A stretch of DNA of 64,000 nucleotides from Corallium rubrum (GCA_964035015.1 OZ036004.1:13003927-13067926); one strand, 5' to 3'. Counted from the stretch's first letter, positions 32,164 to 44,350 are shown. A program made the numbers and translations. The notes: generated by a model not told the origin, from the sequence alone.

Positions 32164-32700
32164 GGTAAAGCGAAACGTTCGTTACTACAACGCCAGCTGC
32201 ACATAAATTTCGCAAACATATAATTTTAACTCATTATATTGTCTGCCACCTGTTCCAAAACGTTTAATATTTAATACTTATTGACCGAGCGTGCATGAGG
32301 TCTACTAGTGGACCGACGTTTTTAGTACGGGTCCTCCGCGGATATACATTCATTCGCGAGCAGACATTCTTTCGGGGGGAGCCGAGCCGTGAAGCGGCGA
32401 GGCGAAAACACGAGGAGAAAGAACGTCTGCCGTCAAACCCTATAATTAGCCTTCCGCCCCTTGACACATGGCATGTAAACAAACTGCAAGGTGACTCGCC
32501 TTTGACGTATCTACACTGGCGAAATAAATGTCTACCTACAATACTGTGACGATATCGTTAATTGACTGCCATTGCTCTGCAATAAAAGGAAACCCCGCGA
32601 TTTCCTTCTAATCCTATTTAAGTATCCAAGGCAGTTGATTTGCCAATTCATTCACTGGCCGCCTTTTCCAGAAGCTCACGCTGATTCACTGGGGATTTTT
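32164..32700. other. Upstream region of the PAN-type first exon, with a GC-richer repeat
   Basis: This would hold the promoter of the minus-strand gene. At 32280-32450 there is GC-richer sequence (AGCCGAGCCGTGAAGCGGCG ... AACACGAGG) that looks like a dispersed anthozoan repeat. No promoter element is claimed. Confidence 0.35.
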
Positions 32701-34729
32701 CTGCTAAACTGAACCCGTTGAAAGTTGAGCAAAACGTCTTGGCTTCACAGCAAATGACCTTTATTATTTAAAAGTTAACTGAACGATTTTGTCGCAACAC
32801 AAGCGAAAATATTAAACGATCCCAACCACATAATTTCTGATAATGAAAGTGAAAGTTAGAAACCGTTAGCCAATCATAGAAGCGGAAGTAGCAGAGACAT
32901 TATAAGCCAATCAGAACATTAGTCCGCCACACGGACTAGAGAATTTATTTTTGAATGAATTGTCCACAGACTGTCTTCTCTTCTCCTAAAGCCACACCCC
33001 CCTGAAGACAGTCTGTTTACAGGCTACCGCGGATATAGTGTCCCTCACATGTAAGAAGAAAAAAGAAGCTCAGATTTGCCAGGCAGGAACTCTTTAATTT
33101 CTTTTTATTAGTTGACAAAATCAGTTTCAAAATTCAGTTCCCCAACAAAGATATTAGGGCTTTTTATCGCCAAAAAAAACGTGGCTTAAATATAAAGTAG
33201 TCGCTAAAGACAGCTCGATTTTTAAGGGTCAAGATTTTTTGCAGCCGAGATTTTTAGCAGGGATATATGAACGTTGCTAGCAGAGCCTTTCATCAGAGTA
33301 ATATATAACGTCTAAAAAGTCAATAACTATATATAGCTCCGGTTGAAACGTTAGTAGTTTGTTAGATTTTTTTAGCTGGCTGAATGTTGTCTTTTGTTGC
33401 TGCCTGAAAATTATCTTAAAATTTCGGTCGTTAATATAAGCGGTCAAGTCACCAGATTTTGGCAGAATCTTGGCGTAAGCAACATTTCTCCACTTTATCA
33501 GCCTTCAATGCCAATGGTGTCAAATTTCCCAAATAAACTTGCTTCGTTCGTCAAAATAAATTACACGTTTAATTCGATAAAAATACAATATATATGTGCT
33601 ATTCTATCTTTAGTTAGACTTAAACAGTATTTAAAGAGTTTCCGCTCTCGTTTTGCCCTGTATATGCGAGTTAGCGTGTACAAATAATAGTTAATAGAAC
33701 AGAAATAAACACGAGTAACCCGAATACATAATAGTGATAATACACTTCGTTTGATAACCAGAAAGAGGATATTTCAGACCTCAGATGATGAAGATGAACC
33801 TCTAGTTACTACACGCTTGAAGTTCGAGTGATTTACAAGAGAGTTTGAGGTAAAGTTTTACATTGCGTTGCTGAAATCGTCACTCAGTCGTGCCCGTCAT
33901 AACAGCGCAGCCTCAGTTGAGGAAACTTTAGTATTATAGCGTTTCTACACGTTGGTTTTCAGCGATAATAGTCTAAAATCAAAGAACGAACATACCAGCT
34001 CACAGGAGAGTGACCCAAACGACGATTAAAGACGAATTCGACAAAAACCAAAGCGATATACTTCTTGCTTCGCAAGTTTAGCCATGATTTTAACAAGGAA
34101 ATATAGGCATGGCCGCGCCGCTCGCCGCAATGGTTTTGCACCCCTTGCAAGGAAACGGGAAACCCAACATTGCAAACGGCCGGTGGTTAATAAACTGATT
34201 TTTAGGATACAAATGTGAGATAATACTGTAATTGCGGAATGTTCACAATCGAGTAGATCACTTTAAAAAGCCGAAGGACGTGTAAATTATGGCACAGAAG
34301 ATAGATTGACTTATAGAGAGTATAGATTTCGACAAGCAGCATACTTCTTTGGCAACATATAGCATGTTAATACTCTAAGTTTGTAATACTTATAATGTTT
34401 GGTCGGCTTCCATAGAAGTATAACAGCTATGCATGCATCATAACAAGAACGAGCCAGTTTGTTTTATTAAACTGCATGCCCAGTGTCCAAGTCATGTATA
34501 ACGTGTTTTGTTGGCATTTAAGAAATTATGTTGTCAACATTTTTTCTTATTAACAGCTGAGCTATTTTACTCCCTGTCATTTTGGTGAAAAAATTGTTTG
34601 TGAGTATCGATCTGTAAAATTGAATGTGATATTTGTATATTATGTTGTAGGTAGTTTAAAATGAAACAACTATGAAGGAAGAACTTCAAGGTGAAGCAAC
34701 ATGACAACTTAATACAGAATATATTTGAA
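32701..34729. other. Non-coding stretch
   Basis: No gene or clear element boundary. Short inverted motifs (AGACAGTCTG at about 32960 and 33005) and an AAGTCTGG-like repeat are visible. The frame at 33394-33687 has no recognised family. Confidence 0.35.
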
Positions 34730-35026
34730 CATAGTCAATCGAGATATGGTCTGGAAACTCAGCTAAAGTCTTTGGTCTATTTTTTTGTTCGCCTTTATGC
34801 ATTTTTGTGCACGGTGCACGGTCACTGAACAATTGTATTTTAGTATAATGAACGAATTGTCCAATAGCAACGTTTCAGTTCAATCACTCAACCGTGCTAT
34901 TTAAATATTAATAAACCTAAAACAAAGGATGTGCACGGTGTAAGGTACGGTTCAACATAAAATCACAACTCATTATAGGCGCTTTGAAGTTTGCCGAGTT
35001 TCCAGACCATGTCTCGATTGACTATG
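34730..35026. mobile_element. MITE, 297 bp (family copy 1)
   Basis: Terminal repeats CATAGTCAATCGAGATATGG and its complement, about 30 bp long, are flanked by the direct repeat ATTTGAA (34723-34729, 35027-35033). An 8-bp reading ATTTGAAC is also possible because the terminus starts with C. It matches 52203-52493 over its whole length. Confidence 0.9.
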
Positions 35027-35073
35027 ATTTGAACTGTGTCATTTACAGTTTTCGAACTTTGTCAATGATTTCA

Positions 35074-35655
35074 TTAACCCTATCCAGACTTGGGGGGGGG
35101 GGGGGGGGACGGAAAGTGCCCGCGCTGAATTTAAAGGTTAATATCTCCTAAACCATTACAGATACGGTTCTGAAATTTTATGACTTTTCCTAAATATGTA
35201 TGGGCTTTATATGTGGAAAATTTGGTGAAAAAATATTATTCCAAAAAAAAGGTACAGCGGAGTCGTGAACACCTACCAACACTAAATTTCAGCTGACAAT
35301 TTTTATTATGCTTGCTTTTATAATAGTTACAATAAAAGTAAGCACTTTTTAATAAAGAGAAACTATTTTTTTGATATACTACCTTTTTTATGTTAACAAA
35401 ACAATAAGAAAATTTGTTTTTTTTGGAAATTCTAAAAATCCTGGGTGTTTGCAATTAATGACGTCATAATGACGTCATAATTTGTCGCCATGACAAGATA
35501 AGTGTAACACATACTTGAACAAGGCATACCATCCACCTGAAAAAGTTTCGTCGGAATACAGCAAATGGTTCAGGAGATATTGACCGCGGGCACTTTCCGC
35601 CCCCCCCTCCCCCCAGTCCCAGAAGTAAAAAAAAGCCCAGTCTGGATAGGGTTAA
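35074..35655. mobile_element. TTAA-flanked (piggyBac-type) MITE with a 17-bp G run
   Basis: TTAA then CCCTATCCAGACT at the left; AGTCTGGATAGGG then TTAA at the right. A TTAA target and CCC termini are the piggyBac pattern. Just inside, 17 Gs (35092-35108) face a C-rich partner at about 35600, and GAAAGTGCCCGCG has its complement at about 35588. No transposase. Confidence 0.8.
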
Positions 35656-36383
35656 AGAAAATTTTTTACAATTCATAAGTGTATTTTGTCTTATGTCGTT
35701 TGATTCTGCATAAATGTACTATATAATGATAAATTTTAAAAATTTAATCTGTTCTCTGGCTTCTGTATGTTATGAAAATTGTGGCAGAACTATAAAACTG
35801 ATCAACAAGGCCAGTGTTTGATGTTATAACGTCAAAACAAATCAAACTAATATATATGTTAAACCCCACAACGATGAAGCGGATAACAATTGCATTCATT
35901 CATTTTGTCCTTTAGCAGTATTTCCATATTCTGAGTAAATTCTGAATGAGAACGGCCTACCTCTGTTCAAAGTTGTCACCACTGACACTGGGAGTTCGCT
36001 CCATCGAACTCGCAAATTCCGTTTTCTCCAACATTTTGGGGCTAAACATCTACAATTTTGTCTCCAAATGCTTTACGTGTCCTTTCTTCCTCGTGATAAA
36101 AAAGTTTGTCCGAACTCGAAGGAGAAAAATGCCTAAATATACGAAAACTATAATTGTGCAACAGTAAAATATAGCGAAAGTGCATGGGGCCATCCAACAT
36201 GGCGGCTGTTGCCGACTTCCGACCACTTCCGACTTCAATTTCAGGCAATAGATGCTCTATCCAGTCTTTTGTATAGAAAAGTGGGTCAAAGAGGTCAAAC
36301 GCCAAGCTGAGCACGCTATGCCTTAGTTTCGCAAGCCTGTCGGGCCAATATCGCGCGGCCGGGAGACTAATGCTCGCAACGCA

Positions 36384-36387
<4 letters not shown>
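35656..36387. other. Non-coding stretch
   Basis: No gene. A GGCCATCCAACATGGCGGC segment at about 36187 is of the type often seen near DNA-transposon ends. Confidence 0.35.
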
Positions 36388-36447
<60 letters not shown>

Positions 36448-36523
36448 GGAATGTGAAACCGGCCAGACTTTATTTTTAAGCTGGCTACCTATATGCTGAT
36501 AATAATAATAATAATAATAATAA
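36388..36523. repeat. (AAT)n microsatellites
   Basis: Runs at about 36388-36445 and 36500-36523. A longer (AAT)n run, 38956-39065, lies beyond the other end of the palindrome. Confidence 0.9.
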
Positions 36524-36585
36524 AAAGAATAGACCTTTTCACCAATAACGGCGCCATCTTGATTCGCAATGCATTATGGTCTATC

Positions 36586-38855
36586 CAGGGTATAAGCTTC
36601 ACTTGCAGGCGAAATGGCCGCCACGAAGCGAGCATTTTGCTTGTGAGAAGAATTGATTCTTTTAGGCTCATTTTTTGTAGCGCAGGAGAATTTCGAAAAG
36701 GGCAATGTATTTGTGGGACTATATAGAACGTTGTGTGCCAAAGACAGCGAAATCAGAGCAGAAATGGCGGAGAAAATTGCTATAGAGCTATTGAAAGAGT
36801 GAAGAATATGCTAATAAATACGTTACCGAAGGGAGGTTCTTCTCGACGTTTTCAGGTGAGTAAGCTTAGTGAACATCGGACAGCTCACCATTTTGCCTCA
36901 AAATATGTGTGTGTGTGTGACTGTGTGTGTTGTTGTTCTATCGCGATCTCGTATTTTCTGAATTACCAAAGTGTTGTGATTTTTTCGTTTGTTGAAATTG
37001 ACAACTTTTGGCGATGATGTCTGTCATTCGTTCGATTCAGCATGTCCTCTGAAGACAATGTTTTTAAAGAGTCTTTAAATTTTTTGGCGCGGAAACAACC
37101 CGGTTTTATCGGCAACGGCACTGGCACTTTGTAAAAACACCAAGAAGAAAGCACTTTTGCCTGACTTTCTACTGTTTTTCTTTTCTGTTTCCTTTGTTGT
37201 GGTCAGTTCATATCCTGTCAAATAAACCAGCAGGTTCTAGAACTATTGTAGGCTGTAAGTATATATTCATAACTATATTATTCGTTTAAAACCTTGAAAA
37301 TTTACTGAGTTTTGTTGCTGTGTTGTAGTTAACAAGCTTTGTAAAACACAGGGGTGGTGCCACTGAGGCTGAGGGGGGCAGGGTTGCTACACCCCCTGTT
37401 GGGAACCATAGATCTCCAGGCCCCATCGGGGAAAACTTACCAATTTGTCAGGGAATCTGAAAATGTCTTGAATGTCTAGAATAGCTTTTTCCAAATTATC
37501 TGTGTTTCTACAGGAGTTTTATTTCACTATTAAAGCATTACAAAGCTGACCGGGTAAGTGCCCTCCCCCTTTAGGTGCTTACATGAGCAGTGGATGCTTA
37601 CTGTACACGAGCAAAATGTGCCTTACGCGAAAAACTGATTTTACAGTATAAAGTCAACACAACACTCTGAATTATTATATGAAAACAAACAAAACTATAA
37701 TACAAAACATGAATTTAAAAATATGCGTTTATAAAGTCTTTTGATCATGTTCGCCAAACCCATCAAAGTCTGAATATGAGTCCAAGCCAAACAATGTCTC
37801 CAGGTAGGTCATCTTTCCCTAATGCAGGAAAGTTGCCTGAAACGAGATCATCTTTGGTCCCTTTGTGAAGATGTGGTCAGTTGTACTGTGAGAATGTTTA
37901 AAAATAGCCTGGAAAATTACTTTTTCCTTAAACAGGGGGGTGAGTGCTTGCTTCAAAATGGGTGCTTACCTGGTCAACTACAGTAATTACTTGTCTGGCT
38001 TAATCAGTTAAAAAGTTCTTTGATTCCCTGACAAATTGGTAAGTTTTCCCCGATGGGCCTGGAGGGCTATGGTTCCCAGCACTCCTGCCACCCTGTGCTA
38101 TGGTTATAGCACCCCTGTGTTTTACAAAGCTTGTTAACTACAACACAGCAACAAAACTCAGTAAATTTTCAAGGTTTTAAACGAATAATATAGTTATGAA
38201 TATATACTTACAGCCTACAATAGTTCTAGAACCTGCTGGTTTATTTGACAGGATATGAACTGACCACAACAAAGGAAACAGAAAAGAAAAACAGTAGAAA
38301 GTCAGGCAAAAGTGCTTTCTTCTTGGTGTTTTTACAAAGTGCCAGTGCCGTTGCCGATAAAACCGGGTTGTTTCCGCGCCAAAAAATTTAAAGACTCTTT
38401 GAAAACATTGTGCTGAATCGAACGAATGACAGACATCATCGCCAAAAGTTGTCAATTTCAACAAACGAAAAAATCATTACAGAACACTTTGGTAATTCAG
38501 AAAATACGAGATCGCGATAGAACAACAACACACACATATTTTTGAAGCAAAATGGTGAGCTGTCCGATGTTCACTAAGCTTACTCACCTGAAAACGTCGA
38601 GAAGAACCTCCCTTCGGTAACGTATTTATTAGCATATTCTCAGTCTTTCAATAGCTCTATAGCAATTTTCTCGTCCATTTCTGCTCTGATTTCGCTGTCT
38701 TTGGCACACAACGTTCTATATAGTCCCACAAATACATTGCCCTTTTCGAAATTCTCCTGCGCTACAAAAAATGTGCCTAAAAGAATCAATTCTTCTCACA
38801 AGCAAAATGCTCGCTTCGTGGCGGCCATTTCGCCTGCAAGTGAAGCTTATACCCT
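36586..38855. mobile_element. Large palindromic element, ~2.27 kb
   Basis: GGGTATAAGCTTCACTTGCA at the left is complemented at the right. Near-identical arms run 36586-37480 and about 38015-38855, and weaker pairing continues toward the centre (TGACCGGGTAAGTG with its partner). Each arm carries the same exon-like piece with a GTGAGT donor (left about 36733-36855) and the same non-coding stretch. Left-arm and right-arm versions differ by small indels. No transposase is recognised. Confidence 0.8.
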
Positions 38856-38955
38856 TGATATATAATCAATCCCAGGGTTCATTTTTGAAATTTTATAAAA
38901 AATTAGGCTTCCCATGGCTTTTGAGGCAGCACTTCCCTTGCGATAGTAACTTCTA

Positions 38956-38981
38956 GTAATAATAATAACAATAATAATAAT

Positions 38982-39065
<84 letters not shown>
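38956..39065. repeat. (AAT)n microsatellite
   Basis: About 110 bp of AAT repeats with a few interruptions at the start. Confidence 0.95.
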
Positions 39066-39067
<2 letters not shown>

Positions 39068-39783
39068 GACGGAAACTTAGCAACACTATACTGTAGTACA
39101 AAAGCTCAGCTTTATAACAGTAGATATACGTGGCGGTATCAGCCAACTACCAAAATAAAACGAAGTAATTTACGAATATGAGACTTTCCTGTAGCTAGGC
39201 TACCAGGTCTAATAAATTTCTAATTCTTGGCAAGCTTACCTTTTCGTGGCTTTGCTTCGAAGTATTACATTTAGGTGTATATTCACGCCATGTTTCTTGT
39301 TTGTCGGTTTATGATTGTGAGTATACGAATTAGAACAATCAGAACTTCAGACACGCTGATTGGATGGCATTCTGAATTAGCCAAATTCAAATAAAACACA
39401 AACGTAAATAGGCAGCACTTTACGGATATCCCATCAAAAAGCTCTAAATTTTAGTATATATAACTCCATAATTACGGCTGCCAACACCCCTCACCTTCAA
39501 AGTATACACTATCCGATACGATTTAGCATGGTTGCTTGCTTGCAACAAAAAAATGCCATCAACGATGTTTTCGAGACACTTTTATCGAGGTTGGTCGGCC
39601 GTCTACTTTAACAAATATACTAAGCGTTGAAAAATCGTTTTATTGCAGCCATTACTTTTATAATTAAAGTATCGATCACCCTCTTGTCATTAGCATTGAA
39701 AACCAAAAACAAAACTTCTTAAAATTATTCATACCAAAAAATGGCAAATAGAGCATATTTCGTGCATTTATAAACAACATATA
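39066..39783. other. Non-coding stretch between the two palindromes
   Basis: No gene or recognisable element. Confidence 0.4.
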
Positions 39784-40247
39784 AAGCCGTGTTTACACGG
39801 CCAAAATTTAAGCACGCTTAAGTTAAGCGTGCTTAAAATGTGCCACCTTGGTGCGTTTACAAGGTCATTTAATAATCCCTTACTAAAACATGTACACCAT
39901 TATTCAACATGGCGGACGAGCTATATTTTCGGGTTTTGGAAGCTTCGTATGGGTAGCGTGCGTCAACGAACAACGGAAGACATCGGTACACGAGAAAGAG
40001 CAATAGCTAAAAGAAAGAAAGAAAGAAACAAAGGAGCAAAGAATAGCGAGATGGAAGCTTCTGCAGCAGGGCAAAAAAATGCATTTTATCGTATTAATAA
40101 CACCGTATTACGAGCAAGCGTTTTTCAATCCTGTTGCGTTTACACGGCCAAGTTAAGCGCGATTAACTGGTCGTGCTCAGTTTAATCCACCTCCTTGATA
40201 GGCCGTCGGCTGAGGCTCGAAAAGCCTCACTTCACTAGCACATGTTT

Positions 40248-40445
40248 CTAATCTAAAGGAACTTCACATATTCTGGTAGAGTAAAACACGCTGAATCCAA
40301 ATCTAAAAAGTTCCTGCCATTTCCTCCTGTAGTTTTTGAGAATTTCGCGATCAAAATCTTCAAAATTACAGGTTTCGAAATCGCTTAAAAATGAAATAAC
40401 ATACCTCAAAAGGCTCATTTCTAATACCCAGTCTTCACGCGCCAT
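40248..40445 (-). CDS. Small ORF near the tip of the left palindrome arm, unknown
   Basis: A 65-residue frame (MAREDWVLEMSLL... FDREILKNYRRKWQELFRFG) has plausible protein composition and is repeated in the right arm at 43502-43707, where an indel breaks its start. A GTATGT donor after MSLLR could instead make it two exons. Function unknown. Confidence 0.35.
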   Translation of the reverse strand: MAREDWVLEMSLLRYVISFLSDFETCNFEDFDREILKNYRRKWQELFRFGFSVFYSTRICEVPLD

Positions 40446-40814
40446 ATAGAGTCACAATGGTGTCATGCTAAAAACGTAATTTCCGGTTCCTTTTGGGCAA
40501 TGTGATTTTGTAATGGAGGTAAATACACAATATTCCCTTCGATTTTCTGTATATCTCACTAATATATATGCCAGCGAAGGCTGCGATCATGCTGATATGT
40601 GTGTTGAGATATTTAATAGCAACATCTAGCCTTCCAAGAGTATGAACTGAATGTGAATTTCTTATTATCAGGTAAGTCAAGAGCAAAATATATCGAAACT
40701 TTAACTGGCGCTACGAAATACATCTGAATGTTTTGAATCCTTTGAATATCTACAATAAACAAGTAAATATCTGATTAGAATACTCACTTCTCTACTATAC
40801 GTAGATTTAAATTT

Positions 40815-41464
40815 CTATACATATTCATCATCATCATCATCATCATCATGGTCCATTTCTTCATCACCAATTTCACCATCAATTAACTCTGATTCCATTT
40901 CATTAAGTTCTTGCTCTTCTGCATTCTCACAGCTATTGCATTGACAAAGTTCTGTACATTTTTGAGGTTTGCTTTGTGACATGAACACCTTCTTGTTTGG
41001 TAACCCTTTTTCCATTTCCAACGAACATATTCTAAAATACTGTCAGGAGCAGGCTCTAGTGTCCCCCAGGTAATTGCTAATTCATCTGACTCAAGTTTCC
41101 AACCATAGCCTTACAGGTGATGGTGATGGTGCTGCTACAATAGGAATGGTAGAATGCTTGCGTATGTAGCTCTCAAAGGTCACTCTCAGAATGTGCTGTT
41201 GTAAACTGTCTGAGTTGGGTGGTAGTGATTCCTCAGTAACCTTTCCAAGTTTGAACATTCTGTAACGGGCATTGTTGACATCAGTAGCATCTTGTTGACC
41301 ATAAAGGCAGCAAACATATTGCTCCAGGAGAGTGGTGATATTATCTGGCACATGTATGTCTTCTCCAAGTGTCTCAAATGCTTGGCAAAATTCATTTTTG
41401 CTTCTGGCCACTCCAAGTGACCGTGCTTTGCCCTTACCAAAGAAAGCACTTGTTGAATCAGATC
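40815..41464 (-). pseudogene. 3' exon of the SPDTDV-type transposon protein, left arm, frameshifted twice
   Basis: The exon starts after the acceptor ATCTAG at 41465-41470 with GATCTGATTCAACAAGTGC (SDSTSAFFGKGK) and continues through FCQAFETLGEDIHVP and SLQQHILRVTFESYI. An extra A near 41112 shifts the frame, giving an early stop after SPSPVRLWLET. A second shift near 40965-40975 separates CSCHKANLK from CTELCQCNSC. It ends with an acidic tail of Asp codons and a stop at 40815. The second shift is shared with the right arm; the first is not. Confidence 0.75.
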
Positions 41465-41786
41465 CTAGATAAAAATTATATTATTAAAATATATAAAACA
41501 CTTAACTAGTGTGTTTAAGTAGCACATAATTGTATTGATCTTAACAGCCTGTAACTATAGAAAAGTATTTCAATGTTTTGAGCATAGGCCCTGGCCTTTA
41601 AGGAAATAAGGCTTGAAATGTTGAAATGGATATAGCTTTCTCACCTATAAAAAGTGAGTCTGGGTGCAGTTACCCATTTGGTCCTGGAAGTAAAATTTCA
41701 CTTTTTATTGGTAAGGAAACTCTATTCAGTGTATTAATTTAATTTTACAACCATTAGCACATTTTATATGACAACTGCTATTTTAC

Positions 41787-42115
41787 CAGTAAAAATATGG
41801 AATGGGATAATTGCTTTGCACCATCTAGGGCCAAGATAAGCAGCAACTTGGGCAATGTCAATTCTTCTTCGGTTGTTTCCAGTTCCTGTATCGAGTATGA
41901 GCCTGGCAGGTATGGTGGCTTGACATGCTAATGCAATAACAAACACATCAGTGTCTGGGCTCTTGATGATGATATCAGTTGATGTTGCAGCATGTTGTGC
42001 ATGAACAAACATTTTGGTATCGGCCTCTTCGTGGTCACATTCTAACTCAGGAATTTCGTTGAAAGCAACAGCATCACCATTTGACTGATAGTGATAGCAT
42101 TTTTCTTATCTTGGC
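41787..42115 (-). CDS. Upstream exon of the SPDTDV-type protein, centre of the palindrome
   Basis: The minus-strand frame contains ECDHEEADTKMFVHAQHA, DIIIKSPDTDVFVIALA and LGPRWCKAIIPFHIFTG, ending at a donor GTAAAA. The phase joins the 41464 exon exactly. SPDTDV recalls the acidic metal-binding signature of PIN/FEN-type nucleases, and the phrase HEEADT...SPDTDV...FTG(C)DSTSAF is common in multi-copy cnidarian and arthropod proteins. I regard it as transposon-associated. The usual FTGCDS cysteine is serine here. The 5' limit is uncertain. Confidence 0.6.
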
Positions 42116-42470
42116 CCTAGATGGTTCAAAGCAATTATCCCATTCCATATTTTTACTGGTAAAATAGCTAAAATGTGCTAATGGTTGTAAAATTAAATTA
42201 ATACACTGAATAGAGTTTCCTTACCAATAAAAAGTGAAATTTTACTTCCAGGACCAAATGGGTAACTGCACCCAGACTCACTTTTTATAGGTGAGAAAGC
42301 TATATCCATTTCAACATTTCAAGCCTTATTTCCTTAAAGGCCAGGGCCTATGCTCAAAACATTGAAATACTTTTCTATAGTTACAGGCTGTTAAGATCAA
42401 TACAATTATGTGCTACTTAAACACACTAGTTAAGTGTTTTATATATTTTAATAATATAATTTTTATCTAG

Positions 42471-43084
42471 GATCTGATTCAACAAGTGCTTTCTTTGGTA
42501 AGGGCAAAGCACGGTCACTTGGAGTGGCCAGAAGCAAAAATGAATTTTGCCAAGCATTTGAGACACTTGGAGAAGACATACATGTGCCAGATAATATCAC
42601 CACTCTCCTGGAGCAATATGTTTGCTGCCTTTATGGTCAACAAGATGCTACTGATGTCAACAATGCCCGTTACAGAATGTTCAAACTTGGAAAGGTTACT
42701 GAGGAATCACTACCACCCAACTCAGACAGTTTACAACAGCACATTCTGAGAGTGACCTTTGAGAGCTACATACGCAAGCATTCTACCATTCCTATTGTAG
42801 CAGCACCATCACCATCACCTGTAGGCTATGGTTGGAAACTTGAGTCAGATGAATTAGCAATTACCTGGGGGACACTAGAGCCTGCTCCTGACAGTATTTT
42901 AGAATATGTTCGTTGGAAATGGAAAAAGGGTTACCAAACAAGAAGGTGTTCATGTCACAAAGCAAACCTCAAAAATGTACAGAACTTTGTCAATGCAATA
43001 GCTGTGAGAATGCAGAAGAGCAAGAACTTAATGAAATGGAATCAGAGTTAATTGATGGTGAAATTGGTGATGAAGAAATGGACC

Positions 43085-43122
<38 letters not shown>

Positions 43123-43131
43123 TATGTATAG
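42471..43131 (+). pseudogene. 3' exon of the SPDTDV-type transposon protein, right arm
   Basis: Mirror copy of 40815-41464 on the plus strand, after the acceptor TATCTAG. The frame stays open longer than in the left arm, through GYGWKLESDELAITWGTL and CSCHKANLK. It then shifts at a run of As near 42970; the cysteine motif CTELCQCNSCEN and the Asp-rich tail follow in another frame to a stop at 43131. The cysteine spacing is reminiscent of CXC (tesmin/TSO1-like) motifs. Its own upstream exon is only partly present (LGPRWFKAIIP at about 42103-42165). Confidence 0.75.
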
Positions 43132-43501
43132 AAATTTAAATCTACGTACAGCAGAGAAGTGAGTATTCTAATCAGATATTTACTTGTTTATTGTAGATAT
43201 TCAAAGGATTCAAAACATTCAGATGTATTTCGTAGCGCCAGTTAAAGTTTCGATATATTTTGCTCTTGACTTACCTGATAATAAGAAATTCACATTCAGT
43301 TCATACTCTTGGAAGGCTAGATGTTGCTATTAAATATCTCAACACACATATCAGCATGATCGCAGCCTTCGCTGGCATATATATTAGTGAGATATACAGA
43401 TAATCGAAGGGAATATTGTGTATTTACCTCCATTACAAAATCACATTGCCCAAAAGGAACCGGAAATTACGTTCTTAGCATGACACCATTGTGACACTAT
43501 A

Positions 43502-43707
43502 TGGCGCGTGAAGACTGGAATGAGTCTTATTAAGGAATGAGCCTTTTGAGGTATGTTATTTCATTTTTAAGCGATTTCGAAACCTGTAATTTTGAAGATT
43601 TTGATCGCGAAATTCTCAAAAACTACAAGAGGAAATGGCAGGAACTTTTTAGATTTGGATTCAGCGTGCTTTACTCTACCAGAATATGTGAAGTTCCTTT
43701 AGATTAG
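43502..43707 (+). pseudogene. Mirror copy of the small tip ORF
   Basis: This matches 40248-40445 in reverse but has an altered start (ATGGCGCGTGAAGACTGG, then extra bases and TAA). The 3' part (KRKWQELFRFG) is preserved. Confidence 0.5.
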
Positions 43708-43887
43708 AAACATGTGCGGAAAAAATCTTTTCTAGAGCACTTTTCGACCCTCAGCCGACGGCCTATGAGGTGGTGCAAACTAATCGCGATTAATTCACGC
43801 CGATCTGTTTACACGGACATTTTAAGCCCGCTTAAAATCAGATGTGGCTCAGATCCTGCTTAAATTTTGGCCGTGTAAACAGGGCTT

Positions 43888-44350
43888 AAGTCAGCAGTCT
43901 AGTGAATTCTGCACTGAGACAACCCATGCATTCCATACAAGATGTTTAACATTTAAGAAATTATAGACAACTTAAAAAGAAATTCCCTGTTAAATTTCCG
44001 TTGAGTTCCAGAAACAGGAGTTTAACAATTATCCGTATATGTAAGTTTTGTTTTATATTTATTCGCTACAAAATATACTTGAAAAATCTGTAAGAAAAAC
44101 AAGAAAATCTATATAAACTAATACTAGTAGCCCAAATTAAAGAGCTAACAAAATGAAAAAAGGTGTTTTCGATCGATCAGACAAACTCCATGCACATAAA
44201 CACAATGCAAACTAAAGTACTTTTTTAGTTAAGATGTATTTGCAACAAAATTGATCCATTTTGTCAACAACCTAAGCGACAGTTGAGTTGCCGTTCCGAA
44301 TCGGTAAAAACATGCGATTTATATCATAGTTTTTCAAACAATATTATAGT
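43888..44350. other. Non-coding stretch
   Basis: No gene or element recognised between the palindrome and the hAT MITE. Confidence 0.4.

Larger units (their letters stand above)
39784..43887. mobile_element. 4.1-kb palindromic element with mirrored transposon genes
   Basis: The ends AAGCC(G/C)TGTTTACACGGCC and its complement define the unit. The left arm (39784-41837) and right arm (about 42100-43887) are inverted copies around a ~260-bp unique centre. Each arm contains the same 3' coding exon, the same intron and the same small ORF. The left arm has about 250 bp extra near its tip (about 39842-40190). Only the centre plus left arm contains the complete upstream exon. Confidence 0.85.

Noticed and set aside
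39829..40185. 118-codon frame in the left palindrome tip
   Set aside because: It covers the inverted-repeat terminus and a segment absent from the right arm. The GGCGGACGAG start region is followed by a stop in its own ATG frame.
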